NCBI RefSeq assembly: GCF_030388245.1
Contig: NZ_CP098361.1
Span: 1 to 64,000, forward strand
DNA from: Paracoccus sp. TOH
GTDB taxonomy: Bacteria > Pseudomonadota > Alphaproteobacteria > Rhodobacterales > Rhodobacteraceae
Reading direction: 5' to 3'
Length of the DNA: 64,000 nt
In this document: piece by piece, positions 29,219 to 38,355 of the stretch
Layout: every line of letters begins with the position of its first letter
Position numbering within the stretch: position 1 is the first letter of the stretch
Translations under genes and position numbers: made by a program
The notes under the pieces: model-generated
Database searches by the model: none
What the model was told of the DNA's origin: nothing
What the model saw: the letters and a program-made list of their open reading frames with translations, nothing else

Positions 29219-29292
29219 GGCTCTGCCTGTGAGGGGTGGGAGTCGTTGCCCCAAGAAGGCAATGAAATGTTCACTTGTGTCAATTAAAAAAT

Positions 29293-29321
29293 CATGAGTG
29301 ATCCTTTGGTATGCACTCATG
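29293..29321. promoter_or_regulatory. Probable TetR operator
   Basis: A perfect inverted repeat, CATGAGTG (29293-29300) and CACTCATG (29314-29321), lies between the divergent demethylase and TetR genes. An upstream ATG of the TetR frame (29319) falls inside it, which favours translation from 29367. A TTGACA-like -35 for the demethylase gene lies next to it on the minus strand (about 29274-29279). Confidence 0.65.
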
Positions 29322-29366
29322 GACATTTTGCTTGAGGCGAATCGTTGCGGCGGCTATGCAGAAGTC

Positions 29367-30005
29367 ATGGAAAACCCTGTTGTTCCCGAGACCGGATGGC
29401 GCGGCTCGCGCGAGGGCTGGCTGGAAGCTGGCTACCAGGCGCTGATCGACAGCGGCGTCGACGCGGTGAAGATCCTGCCCCTGGCCCGGCAGCTGAACCT
29501 GTCGCGCACCAGCTTCTACTGGTTCTTCGCGGACCGCGAGGCGCTGCTGACCGCGCTGATCGACGGCTGGGCGGAAAAGACCACCGAGCCGATGGTCGCG
29601 GCGACCCGCGAATATGCCGAATCGCGGGCCGAAGCGATGCTGAACGTGCTCGCCTGCTTCCTGTCCGGGGCTTTCGACGCGCGGCTGGAATTCGCGGTGC
29701 GCAGTTGGGCGCTGCAGGACGCCCGCGTCGCCGCGCGCATCGAGGCCGCGGACGAGGCGCGGCTGTCGGCGCTGCGCGACATGCTGATGCACTGGGGCCT
29801 TCCCGAGCACGAGGCCGATGTCCGCGCCCGCACCATCTATCTGACGCAGATCGGCTATATCTCGATGCGGGCGCAGGAGAGGCTGGAGACGCGGCTGGCG
29901 CGCATCCCCACCTATGTCGAGATCTATACCGGCCAGGCCGCCGAGCCGCGCGAGATCGCCCGCTTCGACGCCCGCGTCAGAAGCATGGCGAAAGCCCCGT
30001 CATGA
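29367..30005 (+). CDS. TetR-family transcriptional regulator
   Basis: The 212-residue regulator has an N-terminal helix-turn-helix (WLEAGYQALIDSGVDAVKI through NLSRTSFYWFFADREAL) and a TetR C-terminal helical domain. It is divergent from the TMADH-type gene, with a perfect eight-base inverted repeat between them, so local repression of the demethylase/cupin genes is likely. The start at 29367 is preferred over 29319, which lies within the operator. Neither has a strong ribosome site. Confidence 0.82.
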   Translation: MENPVVPETGWRGSREGWLEAGYQALIDSGVDAVKILPLARQLNLSRTSFYWFFADREALLTALIDGWAEKTTEPMVAATREYAESRAEAMLNVLACFLSGAFDARLEFAVRSWALQDARVAARIEAADEARLSALRDMLMHWGLPEHEADVRARTIYLTQIGYISMRAQERLETRLARIPTYVEIYTGQAAEPREIARFDARVRSMAKAPS

Positions 30006-30363
30006 GCGGCGCCATGCCAGGCGGCATCCCCTGCATCCGGGGCAGGATCGCGACGATCCCCGGGCCGTGTCCCCTCGCCCGCCCTGCCCGACCGGCCCCT
30101 GCACGACCGATGGCGCGATTCTTGCACAAAATGCCGTTATCCTTGCATCCCGCCGCCGGGCCGGCTGGAAGGATGGCACATCGGCGGCACCCGACCGCCG
30201 GCGGATCCTGCCCAGGATCCGAATTGCCCTGCAGGCGGCCGCCCTGCGTGGCCGCTTCCCGGGACGAAAGCCGGCAGGAGACCCATCCTGACCCAATCAG
30301 CCACCCGGTTTTCTGCGACGGGCCGGGCGGCGGTGATCAATGTCGCGACAGGGAAATGACATC
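30006..30363. other. Upstream region of the betaine ABC operon
   Basis: The roughly 360 bases between the TetR gene and the ABC operon show no coding signal I trust. It should contain the operon promoter; no clear operator was found. An AGGGAAATGACATC ribosome site leads into the next gene. Confidence 0.45.
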
Positions 30364-31359
30364 ATGAAACGATCCTATCTTTCCGCCTCTGCCCTGGCTC
30401 TGATGGCGCTGGCCGGCACCGCCTCGGCCGATTGCAGCAACCTGACCATCGCCAGCATGAACTGGCAGAGCGCCGAGCTGATGGCCAGCCTCGACCAGTT
30501 CATCCTCAACGAAGGCTATGGCTGCGACGCCGAGATCGTCGTCGGCGACACCGTGCCCAGCATCACCTCGCTGGTCGAGAAGGGCGAACCCGAGGTCATC
30601 CCCGAGGCCTGGGTGGACCTGATGCCCGAGCTCGTCGCGTCGGGGCTCAAGGACGGCAAGATCGTCGAGCTTGCCCGCTCGCTGTCGGATGGCGGCCAGC
30701 AGGGCTGGTTCATCCCGCGCTACATGCTGGACGAACATCCGAACCTGAACAAGATCGAGGAGATCCTGGCCCATCCCGAGCTGTTCCCGGCCCCCGAGGA
30801 TCCGGGCAAGGGCGCGGTCTATAACGGCCCGGCCGGCTGGGGCGGCACGGTCGTCACCACCCAGCTTGCGAAAGCCTTCGACATCGAGGGCCATGGCTTC
30901 AGCCTGGTCGATACCGGCTCGGCCGCCGGGCTCGACGGCTCGATCGCCAAGGCCTACGAGCAGAAGGCGCCCTGGCTGGGCTTCTACTGGGCGCCGACCT
31001 CGCTTCTGGGCAAGTACGACATGGTGCCGGTCGATTTCGGCATGGAAAACGACATGGCGGAATGGAAGCGCTGCACCTCGGTCGCGGATTGCGCCGACCC
31101 CAAGCCGAACGCCTTCCCGGTCGACAACGTCTTCACCCTGGTCTCGAAGGAATTCGCCGACGCGGCCGATCCGGGGGTGATCGACTATCTGTCCAAGCGC
31201 AGCTGGGACAACGGCACGGTCAACAAGATGATGGCCTGGATGACCGACAACCAGGCCATCGGCGAGGAAGGCGCCCGCGAGTTCCTGCGCACCCACGAGG
31301 AGATGTGGACGCAATGGGTCTCGCCCGAGGCGGCGGAAAAGATCAAGGCCGCGCTCTGA
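30364..31359 (+). CDS. Glycine betaine/proline-type ABC substrate-binding protein
   Basis: The 331-residue periplasmic binding protein of the OpuAC/ProX family has a signal peptide (MKRSYLSASALALMALAGTA, cut before DCSN). Aromatic residues likely to cage a quaternary ammonium are present (for example in WVDLMPEL and FYWAPTSLLGKYD). The ATG at 30364 has AGGGA upstream. It is the first gene of an importer operon with permease and ATPase. A hairpin just after the stop probably keeps downstream expression lower. A paralogue without transporter genes lies at 24918-25919. Confidence 0.92.
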   Translation: MKRSYLSASALALMALAGTASADCSNLTIASMNWQSAELMASLDQFILNEGYGCDAEIVVGDTVPSITSLVEKGEPEVIPEAWVDLMPELVASGLKDGKIVELARSLSDGGQQGWFIPRYMLDEHPNLNKIEEILAHPELFPAPEDPGKGAVYNGPAGWGGTVVTTQLAKAFDIEGHGFSLVDTGSAAGLDGSIAKAYEQKAPWLGFYWAPTSLLGKYDMVPVDFGMENDMAEWKRCTSVADCADPKPNAFPVDNVFTLVSKEFADAADPGVIDYLSKRSWDNGTVNKMMAWMTDNQAIGEEGAREFLRTHEEMWTQWVSPEAAEKIKAAL

Positions 31360-31370
31360 TCGCGACCCGT

Positions 31371-31394
31371 GCGGGCGGTTTCCGGGCCGCCCGC
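31371..31394 (+). terminator. Attenuating hairpin after the binding-protein gene
   Basis: An eight-base GC stem (31371-31378 with 31387-31394) without a T run sits between the binding-protein and permease genes. Such hairpins commonly stabilise the upstream mRNA and reduce readthrough, giving more binding protein than permease. Confidence 0.5.
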
Positions 31395-31432
31395 CCCTTT
31401 CCTCCCAGCAAAGAGAGGCGGACGGCAACGCC

Positions 31433-32320
31433 ATGTCCTGGTTTACCTCATTCCCCCAGATCGACGACGGCCATCTTCGCGACCTCAAGCGGGTCATTGA
31501 CGAAGGTTTCCGCAATTTCACCCGCAGCTACGGCGACATGATCGAGGGCTTCTTCAGCCCGCTGCAGTCCTTCCTGATCTGGTCCGAGCGGCTGCTGACC
31601 AACGCGCCCTGGCCCATCATCCTGCTGATCGTCGCCGCCCTGGCCTGGGGGGCCAGCCGCAGCCTGCGCGTGGTGATCGGCAGCGTGGTGACCCTGGTGC
31701 TGATCGGCATGTTCGGCATGTGGGACGACACCATGAAGACCGTGTCGATGATCCTGGCCGCGACGCTGCTTTCGATCGCCGTCGGTCTGCCGCTGGGCAT
31801 CCTTATGGCGCGCTCCGAACGGGTGCAGTCGGTGCTGAACCCGATCCTCGACGTGATGCAGACCATGCCGAGCTTCGTCTACCTGATCCCGGTGGTGATG
31901 CTGCTGGGCATCGGCCGGGTGCCGGGGCTGATCGCCGTGGTGATCTATGCCCTGCCGCCGATGATCCGCCTGACCAACCTGGGCATCCGTCAGGTCGACC
32001 GCGAGGTGCTGGAAGCGGCCGACGCCTTCGGCTCCTCGGCCTGGCAGAAGCTGGTCAAGGCCGAGCTGCCACTGGCGCTGCCCACCATCATGGCGGGCAT
32101 CAACCAGACCATCATGATGGCGCTGGCCATGGTGGTGATCGCCTCGATGATCGGGGTGCAGGGGCTGGGCCAGCCGGTGCTGCGCGCCATCTCGAACCAG
32201 TATTTCACCCTGGGGCTGTTCAACGGCTTCGCCATCGTCGGCATCGCCATCCTGTTCGACCGCGTCAGCCAGGCCTGGGGCAAGCGGCTGCAGAAACATC
32301 GCGAGGCCAGCCATGCCTGA
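31433..32320 (+). CDS. Betaine/proline ABC transporter permease (ProW type)
   Basis: The 295-residue inner-membrane protein has about six to seven membrane segments. The coupling loop to the ATPase is visible (EAADAFGSSAWQKLVKAELPLALP, an EAA motif). It matches the ProW/OpuAB family. Its stop overlaps the ATPase start by eight bases. Confidence 0.93.
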   Translation: MSWFTSFPQIDDGHLRDLKRVIDEGFRNFTRSYGDMIEGFFSPLQSFLIWSERLLTNAPWPIILLIVAALAWGASRSLRVVIGSVVTLVLIGMFGMWDDTMKTVSMILAATLLSIAVGLPLGILMARSERVQSVLNPILDVMQTMPSFVYLIPVVMLLGIGRVPGLIAVVIYALPPMIRLTNLGIRQVDREVLEAADAFGSSAWQKLVKAELPLALPTIMAGINQTIMMALAMVVIASMIGVQGLGQPVLRAISNQYFTLGLFNGFAIVGIAILFDRVSQAWGKRLQKHREASHA

Positions 32321-33353
32321 TCCCATCGGCATCGAGATCCGCAACCTCTACAAGATCTTCGGCCCCAATCCCGACGCCTATGTCGAGGCGGTGCGCGCCG
32401 GCATGACCAAGGCCGAGCTGCAGGCGCGCCACGGCCATGTTCTGGGCCTGCGCGACATCAACATCCAGGTGCCGGCCGGCAGCATCCAGGTCATCATGGG
32501 CCTGTCCGGCTCGGGCAAGTCGACGCTGATCCGCCACATCAACCGGCTGATCGAGCCCACGGCGGGCGAGATCGTCATCGAGGGCCAGAACGTCGTCGCC
32601 ATGTCGCCCGAGGCGCTGCGCGAGTTCCGCCGCCACAAGACGGCGATGGTGTTCCAGAAATTCGCGCTGCTGCCGCATCGCACCGTTCTGGACAATGCCG
32701 CCTACGGGCTCGAGGTGCAGGGCCTCTCCGAGGCCGAGCGCTATCGCACCGCCATGCGCTGGATCGAGCGCGTCGGCCTGAAGGGCTTCGAGAAAAGCTA
32801 CCCGAGCCAGCTTTCAGGCGGCATGCAGCAGCGGGTGGGGCTGGCGCGGGCCTTGGCCAATGACGCGCCGATCCTGCTGATGGACGAGGCCTATTCGGCC
32901 CTCGACCCGCTGATCCGCTACGACATGCAGACGGTGCTTCTGGACCTGCAGCAGGAGGTGAAGAAGACCATCGTCTTCATCACCCACGATCTCGACGAGG
33001 CGCTGCGCATCGGCGACCGCATCGCGCTGTTGCGCGACGGCTGCGTGATCCAGCAGGGCTCGGCCCAGGACATCGTGCTGCGTCCCGCCGACGATTACGT
33101 GGCGAATTTCGTCCAGCATGTCGACCGCGGCCGGGTGCTGAAGGTCGGCGCGGTCATGGTCAGCCCGCACGGCGCCGACAACCTGCCCCAGGCCAGCATC
33201 GCCGCGGATGCCACCATCGCCGATGCGCTGCAGCAGATGGCCGCCGGCGGGCTTCAGGCCATGCGCGTCGAGTCCCCCGATGGCAGACTGCTGGGCCTGC
33301 TGCCCTTCCGCAACGCCATCGACGCCTATACCGGCACCGGAGCCGCTGCATGA
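32313..33353 (+). CDS. Betaine/proline ABC transporter ATPase (ProV type)
   Basis: The 346 residues include Walker A (GLSGSGKSTLIRHIN), the signature LSGGMQQRVGLARAL and Walker B (ILLMDEAYSALDP). The region before Walker A holds the long N-terminal insert typical of ProV. The C-terminal 70 residues form a CBS-like regulatory segment, often an osmosensor in this family. It overlaps the permease gene upstream and the ProC-like gene downstream, so all are translated together. Confidence 0.94.
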   Translation: MPDPIGIEIRNLYKIFGPNPDAYVEAVRAGMTKAELQARHGHVLGLRDINIQVPAGSIQVIMGLSGSGKSTLIRHINRLIEPTAGEIVIEGQNVVAMSPEALREFRRHKTAMVFQKFALLPHRTVLDNAAYGLEVQGLSEAERYRTAMRWIERVGLKGFEKSYPSQLSGGMQQRVGLARALANDAPILLMDEAYSALDPLIRYDMQTVLLDLQQEVKKTIVFITHDLDEALRIGDRIALLRDGCVIQQGSAQDIVLRPADDYVANFVQHVDRGRVLKVGAVMVSPHGADNLPQASIAADATIADALQQMAAGGLQAMRVESPDGRLLGLLPFRNAIDAYTGTGAAA

Positions 33354-34147
33354 GGATCGGCATCATTGGCGCCACGGGCTGGCTGGGCTCGGCGCTTGGT
33401 GCCGGGCTTTTGTCGCGCGGCATCGCCCGGCCGGGCGATCTGGTGCTGCTGAACCGCAGCGGACCGCGGCCCGACTATCACGGCCATGCCGATATCGCCT
33501 GGGCGCGGGACGCCGCCGATCTGGTGGCGCAAAGCGACGTGGTGGTGGTTTCGGTGCGTCCCGAGGACTGGCCGGGCCTGGCGCTGCGGGCCGAGGGGCG
33601 GCTGGTCCTGTCCTTCATGGCCGGAGTCGGGGCGCCAGAGCTGGCGCGCTGCGGCGGCCGGATCGTGCGGGCGATGCCGAATGCGGCGGCCGAGATCGGC
33701 GCCTCTTATTCGCCGTTCTGGGCCGCCGAGGGCGTGGACGAGGCCAACCGCGATACGGTGCGGCGGCTGCTTTCCGCCATCGGCACCACCGACGAATTGC
33801 CGGACGAGGCGCAGATCGACCTGATGACCGCCCTGCCCGGCTCGGGCGCCGCCTATCCGGCGCTGATGGCCGTGGCAATGGCCGGGTTCATGCGGGCGCA
33901 GGGCATCTCGGAAGCCATCGCCTGGCGCTCGGCCGAGGCAGCGGTGGTCGGCGGTGCGCGGCTGCTGCAGGGCCGGATCGCCGATGCGCCGGCGCTGCTG
34001 GCCGCCTATCGCGACTATCGGGGCACCACCGCCGCCGGCATCGCGGCGGCCGAGGCGGCAGGTTTCAGCCGCGCCCTCGTCGCGGCGCTGGAAGCGGCGA
34101 CCGACAAGGCCCGGCACATGACGCGGGACGCGGGGGATGCGGAATGA
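33350..34147 (+). CDS. ProC-like NAD(P)-dependent oxidoreductase
   Basis: The 265-residue protein has an N-terminal Rossmann fold (IGIIGATGWLGSAL) and a C-terminal helical dimer domain with the pattern of pyrroline-5-carboxylate reductases (ALPGSGAAYPALMAVAMA, and RGTTAAGIAAAEAAG where ProC has a GGTT motif). As housekeeping ProC is usually encoded elsewhere, a role in catabolism of a cyclic imine made from a betaine or hydroxyproline is more likely. It overlaps neighbours on both sides by four bases, placing it firmly in the importer operon. Confidence 0.82.
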   Translation: MRIGIIGATGWLGSALGAGLLSRGIARPGDLVLLNRSGPRPDYHGHADIAWARDAADLVAQSDVVVVSVRPEDWPGLALRAEGRLVLSFMAGVGAPELARCGGRIVRAMPNAAAEIGASYSPFWAAEGVDEANRDTVRRLLSAIGTTDELPDEAQIDLMTALPGSGAAYPALMAVAMAGFMRAQGISEAIAWRSAEAAVVGGARLLQGRIADAPALLAAYRDYRGTTAAGIAAAEAAGFSRALVAALEAATDKARHMTRDAGDAE

Positions 34148-35628
34148 GCCGGCCGCCGCTTTCCGAGCTCGACGGGACGGAATACGAGGTGATCGTCATC
34201 GGCGCCGGCGCGGTCGGCTGCGCCAGCGCCCGGCAACTGGCCGGCCGCGGCTTTCGCACGCTGCTGATCGACCGCGGCGATATCGGCGCCGGCACCTCGT
34301 CGCGCTCAAGCCGCATGCTCTATTCCGGGCTCGGCTATCTCGCGGCGCGCTATCCGCTCTGGCAGATGCCTTTCCGCCCCGCCGACATGCTGCGCCGTCT
34401 GCTTTACACCCGCGAGGTCATGCGCTGCCGGGCGGAACTGGTGCACGACATGCCCGGCCATCTGACGAAGCACCGCTTCCACTACCCGTTCCGCAACGGC
34501 GACCGCTATCCGCCCTGGCTGGTCGATCTGGGCTTCCGGCTGGTCGAGGCGCTGGACGGCTGGCGGGTGCCGCTGGCCTATCGCCGCCTTCCGCCTGCGA
34601 AAGCCGCTGGCGAAAGCGCCATGGCCGCCGCCCTGGGCGGTCCGCTGCGCGGCGTGGGCGTGTTCGAGGAATACATGTATGCCTGGCCCGAGCGCATCTG
34701 CATCGATACCGCGCTGGATGCCGAGCGGCGCGGCGCCCGCATCCGCACCTATGCCGAGGTCGTGGCCATCCGCCCCGAGGGCGAGGGCTGGCTTGTCACC
34801 CTGGACGAGCGCGCCCCCGGGATGCAGGGCCGGGCGCAGGTCCGTGCCCGCCTGGTGGTGAATGCCGCCGGCCCCTGGATCGACCGGGTGCCGGGCGGCG
34901 GCGGCGAATCCGGCAGGCGCCGGGTGATCGGCATCAAGGGCGTCAACGTCATGGTACGTCTGCCCGAGGCGTTCCGCGGTCAGGGCCTGGAGGCGTTTTC
35001 CAGCAAGGGCGAGCCCTATTACGTCTTCCCCTGGCGCGATTTCCATTTCATCGGCCCGACCGAGACCGAGGTCACCGGCAATCCCGACGACATCCGCGTC
35101 GAGGATGCCGAGATCGCCTATATCCTGGCCGAGGCCAACAACCTGTTTCCCACTCTGCGGCTGACCCGCGCCGATGTGCTGCATTGCTGGTGCGGGGTAC
35201 GGCCGACCTCGTCGCGCGACGGCCGCACCACCAGCCTGCCGGTCGAAGTGGCCGAGGATCCCGCCCGCCCCGGCCTGCTGGCCGTCACCGGCTCGACCAT
35301 CATGCTGCATCGTCACGCGGCGCGGAAGGTGGCACGCCGTGTCGAGAAGCGCCTCGGCAAGCGCGGCCCCGCCCCGACCGGGACCATCCCGGCGCCGGAA
35401 AGCCGCGACGAGGGCATCGGCCAGATGGCGGCGCGGGAACATGTGGTGCGTCTTTCGGACTTGATCCGCCGGCGTTTGCCGGACGGGCTGGGGCCCGATC
35501 TGGGCCGCGACCGGGCCGAGGAATTGTCGCATATCGCCGCCGCCAGCCTTGGCTGGTCCGAGGCCCGTCGACACGAAGAATTGCAGCATTTCGAGGCGGA
35601 TACGGCCCGGATCTATCGTCAATTATAG
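34144..35628 (+). CDS. FAD-dependent oxidoreductase (DAO/GlpD fold)
   Basis: The 494-residue flavoprotein has a dinucleotide fold at the N-terminus (VIVIGAGAVGCASARQLAGRG) and the overall layout of glycerol-3-phosphate dehydrogenase/amine oxidases of the DAO family, including VVNAAGPWID. It is probably not true GlpD, given its operon with a betaine importer and a ProC-like protein; oxidation of an amine or amino acid is the better guess. Its start overlaps the previous stop (ATGA). An IS remnant begins within 100 bases of its end, but the C-terminus looks natural. Confidence 0.82.
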   Translation: MSRPPLSELDGTEYEVIVIGAGAVGCASARQLAGRGFRTLLIDRGDIGAGTSSRSSRMLYSGLGYLAARYPLWQMPFRPADMLRRLLYTREVMRCRAELVHDMPGHLTKHRFHYPFRNGDRYPPWLVDLGFRLVEALDGWRVPLAYRRLPPAKAAGESAMAAALGGPLRGVGVFEEYMYAWPERICIDTALDAERRGARIRTYAEVVAIRPEGEGWLVTLDERAPGMQGRAQVRARLVVNAAGPWIDRVPGGGGESGRRRVIGIKGVNVMVRLPEAFRGQGLEAFSSKGEPYYVFPWRDFHFIGPTETEVTGNPDDIRVEDAEIAYILAEANNLFPTLRLTRADVLHCWCGVRPTSSRDGRTTSLPVEVAEDPARPGLLAVTGSTIMLHRHAARKVARRVEKRLGKRGPAPTGTIPAPESRDEGIGQMAAREHVVRLSDLIRRRLPDGLGPDLGRDRAEELSHIAAASLGWSEARRHEELQHFEADTARIYRQL

Positions 35629-35719
35629 AACGCACGGCCTGACGCGGTCAGCCTGACCGAGGCCGACGACTGTGCTGAACGGCGAGCCCACGGCACCCCC
35701 CCGAATCGACCCGACAGCT

Positions 35720-36025
35720 GACGCTTGGGGCAGACAAGGATATGATGCGACCGGGTTTGTCACCGACCCGCGCCGGGCCTGCGTCACGCCGCATGTCGCG
35801 CAGAGAGCGCGACATTCAGCGGTCGACGGCCGCACCACCCGGCATGAGAGCCATGCCCTGTCCCAGAAACACCGCAAGCGCATTGAGGAGGCTTTCGGCT
35901 GGGCCAAGACCGTCGGCGGCATGACCCAGCCCGTCTATCGCGGCATCGAACGGGTGCGATCCCGCTTCATCTTAACGATGGTCACCAATAACCTGGCCCG
36001 ACTGCCCAGGCTGCTGGCGGCATGA
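35720..36025 (+). pseudogene. C-terminal remnant of an IS5-type transposase
   Basis: The last 100 or so residues of a DDE transposase remain: GYDATGFV, RACVTPHVAQ, DGRTTRH, RKRIEEAFGWAKTV and NLARLPRLLAA, including the catalytic Glu region. A one-base loss near 35736 puts the preceding ADKGYD in another frame, and the N-terminal two-thirds are absent. The 3' flank carries TTCAGCGACCTGTTAG (about 36128-36143), similar to right ends of related elements. Dead element. Confidence 0.78.
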
Positions 36026-36162
36026 AGCCGAAAACTGGCACCCGGCGCCCATGCCTCTCGTAGAAACGGGCAGACGCGCAAGGCCGCCGGTCCATCCGAC
36101 AGGAAAACGTTCCAGCGCGCCGACTCATTCAGCGACCTGTTAGGGAATGAACTTGCGCATAC

Positions 36163-37035
36163 CTAGAGCGGGCGAATGCCCTCGGCGCAAGCCTTGACAA
36201 AAGCGGTGATCGCGGGCGCGCGAGGGCCGGACCGACGCCAGATCACCCCGGTCCTGCGCGTGTCCCGGAATTCCAGTGGCAGCTTGCGCAACCGAAGCCC
36301 GGCCGGCCAGGGCGGTGCCCAGTCGGGGACGATCGAAACGCCGAGATCGCAGTCGACATGCGCCGCGATCGCGTCCAGCGCATCAAGCTCCAGCCATTCC
36401 TGCACCACCAGCCCGTTCTCGATCAGGTAGCGGTCGACGATCTGCCCGCCCCACTGATTGCGGTCATAGCGGATGAAGCGGCATTGCCGCAGCAGGGCAT
36501 GCGGCTCTAGTTCCGGTGCGCGCTCCGAAGCGATGAACACCAGCGGCTCGTTGCGAATGGTCAGCCAGTCGGTCGCCTTCGGAATGGCAAATTGCGGCTG
36601 CACGATGATCGCCGCGTCGAGCTGGCCGTCGACCACGCGGTGATACAGGTCGACCGAGGAACCGGGCTGGACGAAATATTCGATCGCGGGATGCTCGGCG
36701 CTGAGCCGCGTCAGAATGCTCGGCATCAGGCCGGTCAGCGAGGTCGCGGTTGCGCCCAGTCGCAATTGCCCGGCCGGCACGCCATTGGCCGCCAGCGCCC
36801 GAAGATCGCGCGTCCCCTGCACCAGAGTCCGAGCCTGGTCCAGGATCGCCAACCCCTCGGCGGTGGGCTGGACGGCACGACCATTGCGACTGACCAGAAC
36901 ATGACCCAGTTCGCTTTCCAGGGCCCGCAGGCGTTGGGCCAGGGCTGCGGGGGTCATGTTCAGCCGTCGCGCCGCCTCGGCGATCGAGCCGCAATCTGCG
37001 ACCATGATGAAGCTTTCCAGAAAACGCATGTCCAT
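36163..37035 (-). CDS. LysR-family transcriptional regulator
   Basis: The 290 residues have the winged HTH at the N-terminus (FIMVADCGSIAEAARRLNMT, ALAQRLRALESELG) and an effector domain. It is divergent from an aminotransferase gene with a candidate LysR site between, so it probably controls that gene and itself. Confidence 0.9.
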   Translation of the reverse strand: MDMRFLESFIMVADCGSIAEAARRLNMTPAALAQRLRALESELGHVLVSRNGRAVQPTAEGLAILDQARTLVQGTRDLRALAANGVPAGQLRLGATATSLTGLMPSILTRLSAEHPAIEYFVQPGSSVDLYHRVVDGQLDAAIIVQPQFAIPKATDWLTIRNEPLVFIASERAPELEPHALLRQCRFIRYDRNQWGGQIVDRYLIENGLVVQEWLELDALDAIAAHVDCDLGVSIVPDWAPPWPAGLRLRKLPLEFRDTRRTGVIWRRSGPRAPAITAFVKACAEGIRPL

Positions 37036-37045
37036 GAAGATGGAA

Positions 37046-37065
37046 ATACTATCTTTTGAAAGTAT
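37046..37065. promoter_or_regulatory. Candidate LysR operator
   Basis: The inverted repeat ATACT-N10-AGTAT stands in an AT-rich stretch of the 100-base divergent region, 11 bases before the LysR start. Confidence 0.5.
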
Positions 37066-37135
37066 GAAAAGCCGTTTTTGCCTTTGTGTCTTCGCTTGCT
37101 AGGCTTGTGCGGAATCGACATGAAAGGATTGGCCG

Positions 37136-38347
37136 ATGAGTATCGCGGAAAAATTCAGCAGGCTTGGCACGGATAACGCCCCGGGACAGGAGGTGCGCCA
37201 ATCGGCCGAGGCGGACTTCCTGCTCGGCGAGGCCGTCACGGGGCGTCCGGTCGATTTCTCGCATGGCGATGTCGATGCGCATGGGCCGACGCCGGGGGCG
37301 TTCGCGCTGTTTTCGGACGGCGTGGCCCAGGGCGGACGTCAGGCCTATACGGAATACCGCGGCAGCATGGACATTCGCGCGCTGCTGGCCCCGCGCCTTG
37401 CCGCCTTCACCGGCAGCCCGGTCGATGCCGAGAACGGGTTGATCATCACGCCCGGCACGCAGGGGGCGCTGTTCCTTGCCGTGGCGGCGACGGTTTCGCG
37501 CGGCGACAAGGTCGCCATCGTCCAGCCGGACTATTTCGCGAATCGCAAGCTGGTCGAATTCTTCGAGGGCGAGATGCTGCCGGTCCGGCTTTCCTACGAG
37601 GATGCGGATGAAAGCCGCGCCGGCCTCGACCTGGACCAGCTCGAGGATGCGTTTCGGGCCGGCGCACGGGTTTTCCTGTTCTCGAACCCGAACAACCCGG
37701 CCGGCGTCGTCTATTCCGCCGCCGAGATTGCGCAGATCGCCGCCCTGGCCGGGAAATACGGCGCCACGGTCATCGTCGACCAGCTTTATTCGCGGCTGAC
37801 CTATGCGGGCGTCGGCTATACCCACCTGCGCGCGGCCGCGGTCGATGCCGAGAACGTGGTCACCATCATGGGGCCATCCAAGACGGAATCGCTCAGCGGC
37901 TACCGGCTGGGCGTCGCCTTCGGCTCGACCGCCATCATCGCGCGGATGGAAAGGCTGCAAGCCATCGTCTCGCTGCGGGCGGCCGGCTATTCGCAGGCGG
38001 TGCTGCGGGGCTGGTTCGACGAACCCTCGGGCTGGATGGAGGACCGGATCAAGGCGCATCAGGCGATCCGCGATGATCTGGTCGGACTGTTTCCCCAAAT
38101 CAAGGGCTGCAGCGCGCGCCTGCCGCAGGCCGGCAGTTACCTTTTCCCGCGGCTGCCGCAGCTCGGCATCACGCCAGACCGCTTCGTCAAGGCGCTGCGC
38201 CTGCAGGCCGGGGTCATCATCACCCCCGGAACCGAGTTCAGCCCGCATACCGCTGGAAGCGTCAGGCTGAACTTCTCGCAGGACCACGTGGCCGCGGTCG
38301 CAGCAGTGCAGCGGCTGGCGGCACTGGTCGAGCGGTACCGGGCATAG
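37136..38347 (+). CDS. PLP-dependent class I/II aminotransferase
   Basis: This 403-residue fold-type I enzyme has the Schiff-base lysine Lys249 in [14 protein letters not shown], and [13 protein letters not shown] and [10 protein letters not shown] further support the aspartate aminotransferase fold. The substrate cannot be read from sequence. It is followed after 8 bases by folD, and with purU and the sarcosine oxidase genes it stands in a one-carbon block, so glycine, serine or a related amino acid is plausible. Confidence 0.88.
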   Translation: MSIAEKFSRLGTDNAPGQEVRQSAEADFLLGEAVTGRPVDFSHGDVDAHGPTPGAFALFSDGVAQGGRQAYTEYRGSMDIRALLAPRLAAFTGSPVDAENGLIITPGTQGALFLAVAATVSRGDKVAIVQPDYFANRKLVEFFEGEMLPVRLSYEDADESRAGLDLDQLEDAFRAGARVFLFSNPNNPAGVVYSAAEIAQIAALAGKYGATVIVDQLYSRLTYAGVGYTHLRAAAVDAENVVTIMGPSKTESLSGYRLGVAFGSTAIIARMERLQAIVSLRAAGYSQAVLRGWFDEPSGWMEDRIKAHQAIRDDLVGLFPQIKGCSARLPQAGSYLFPRLPQLGITPDRFVKALRLQAGVIITPGTEFSPHTAGSVRLNFSQDHVAAVAAVQRLAALVERYRA

Positions 38348-38355
38348 ACCGTCGG

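Noticed and set aside
33350..34147. Assignment as the housekeeping proC
   Set aside because: The operon context with a betaine importer and an FAD enzyme makes a catabolic role more likely; family membership alone does not fix the reaction.
34144..35628. Assignment as glycerol-3-phosphate dehydrogenase glpD
   Set aside because: Only the general fold agrees; no glycerol genes are near and the operon is for betaine-like compounds.
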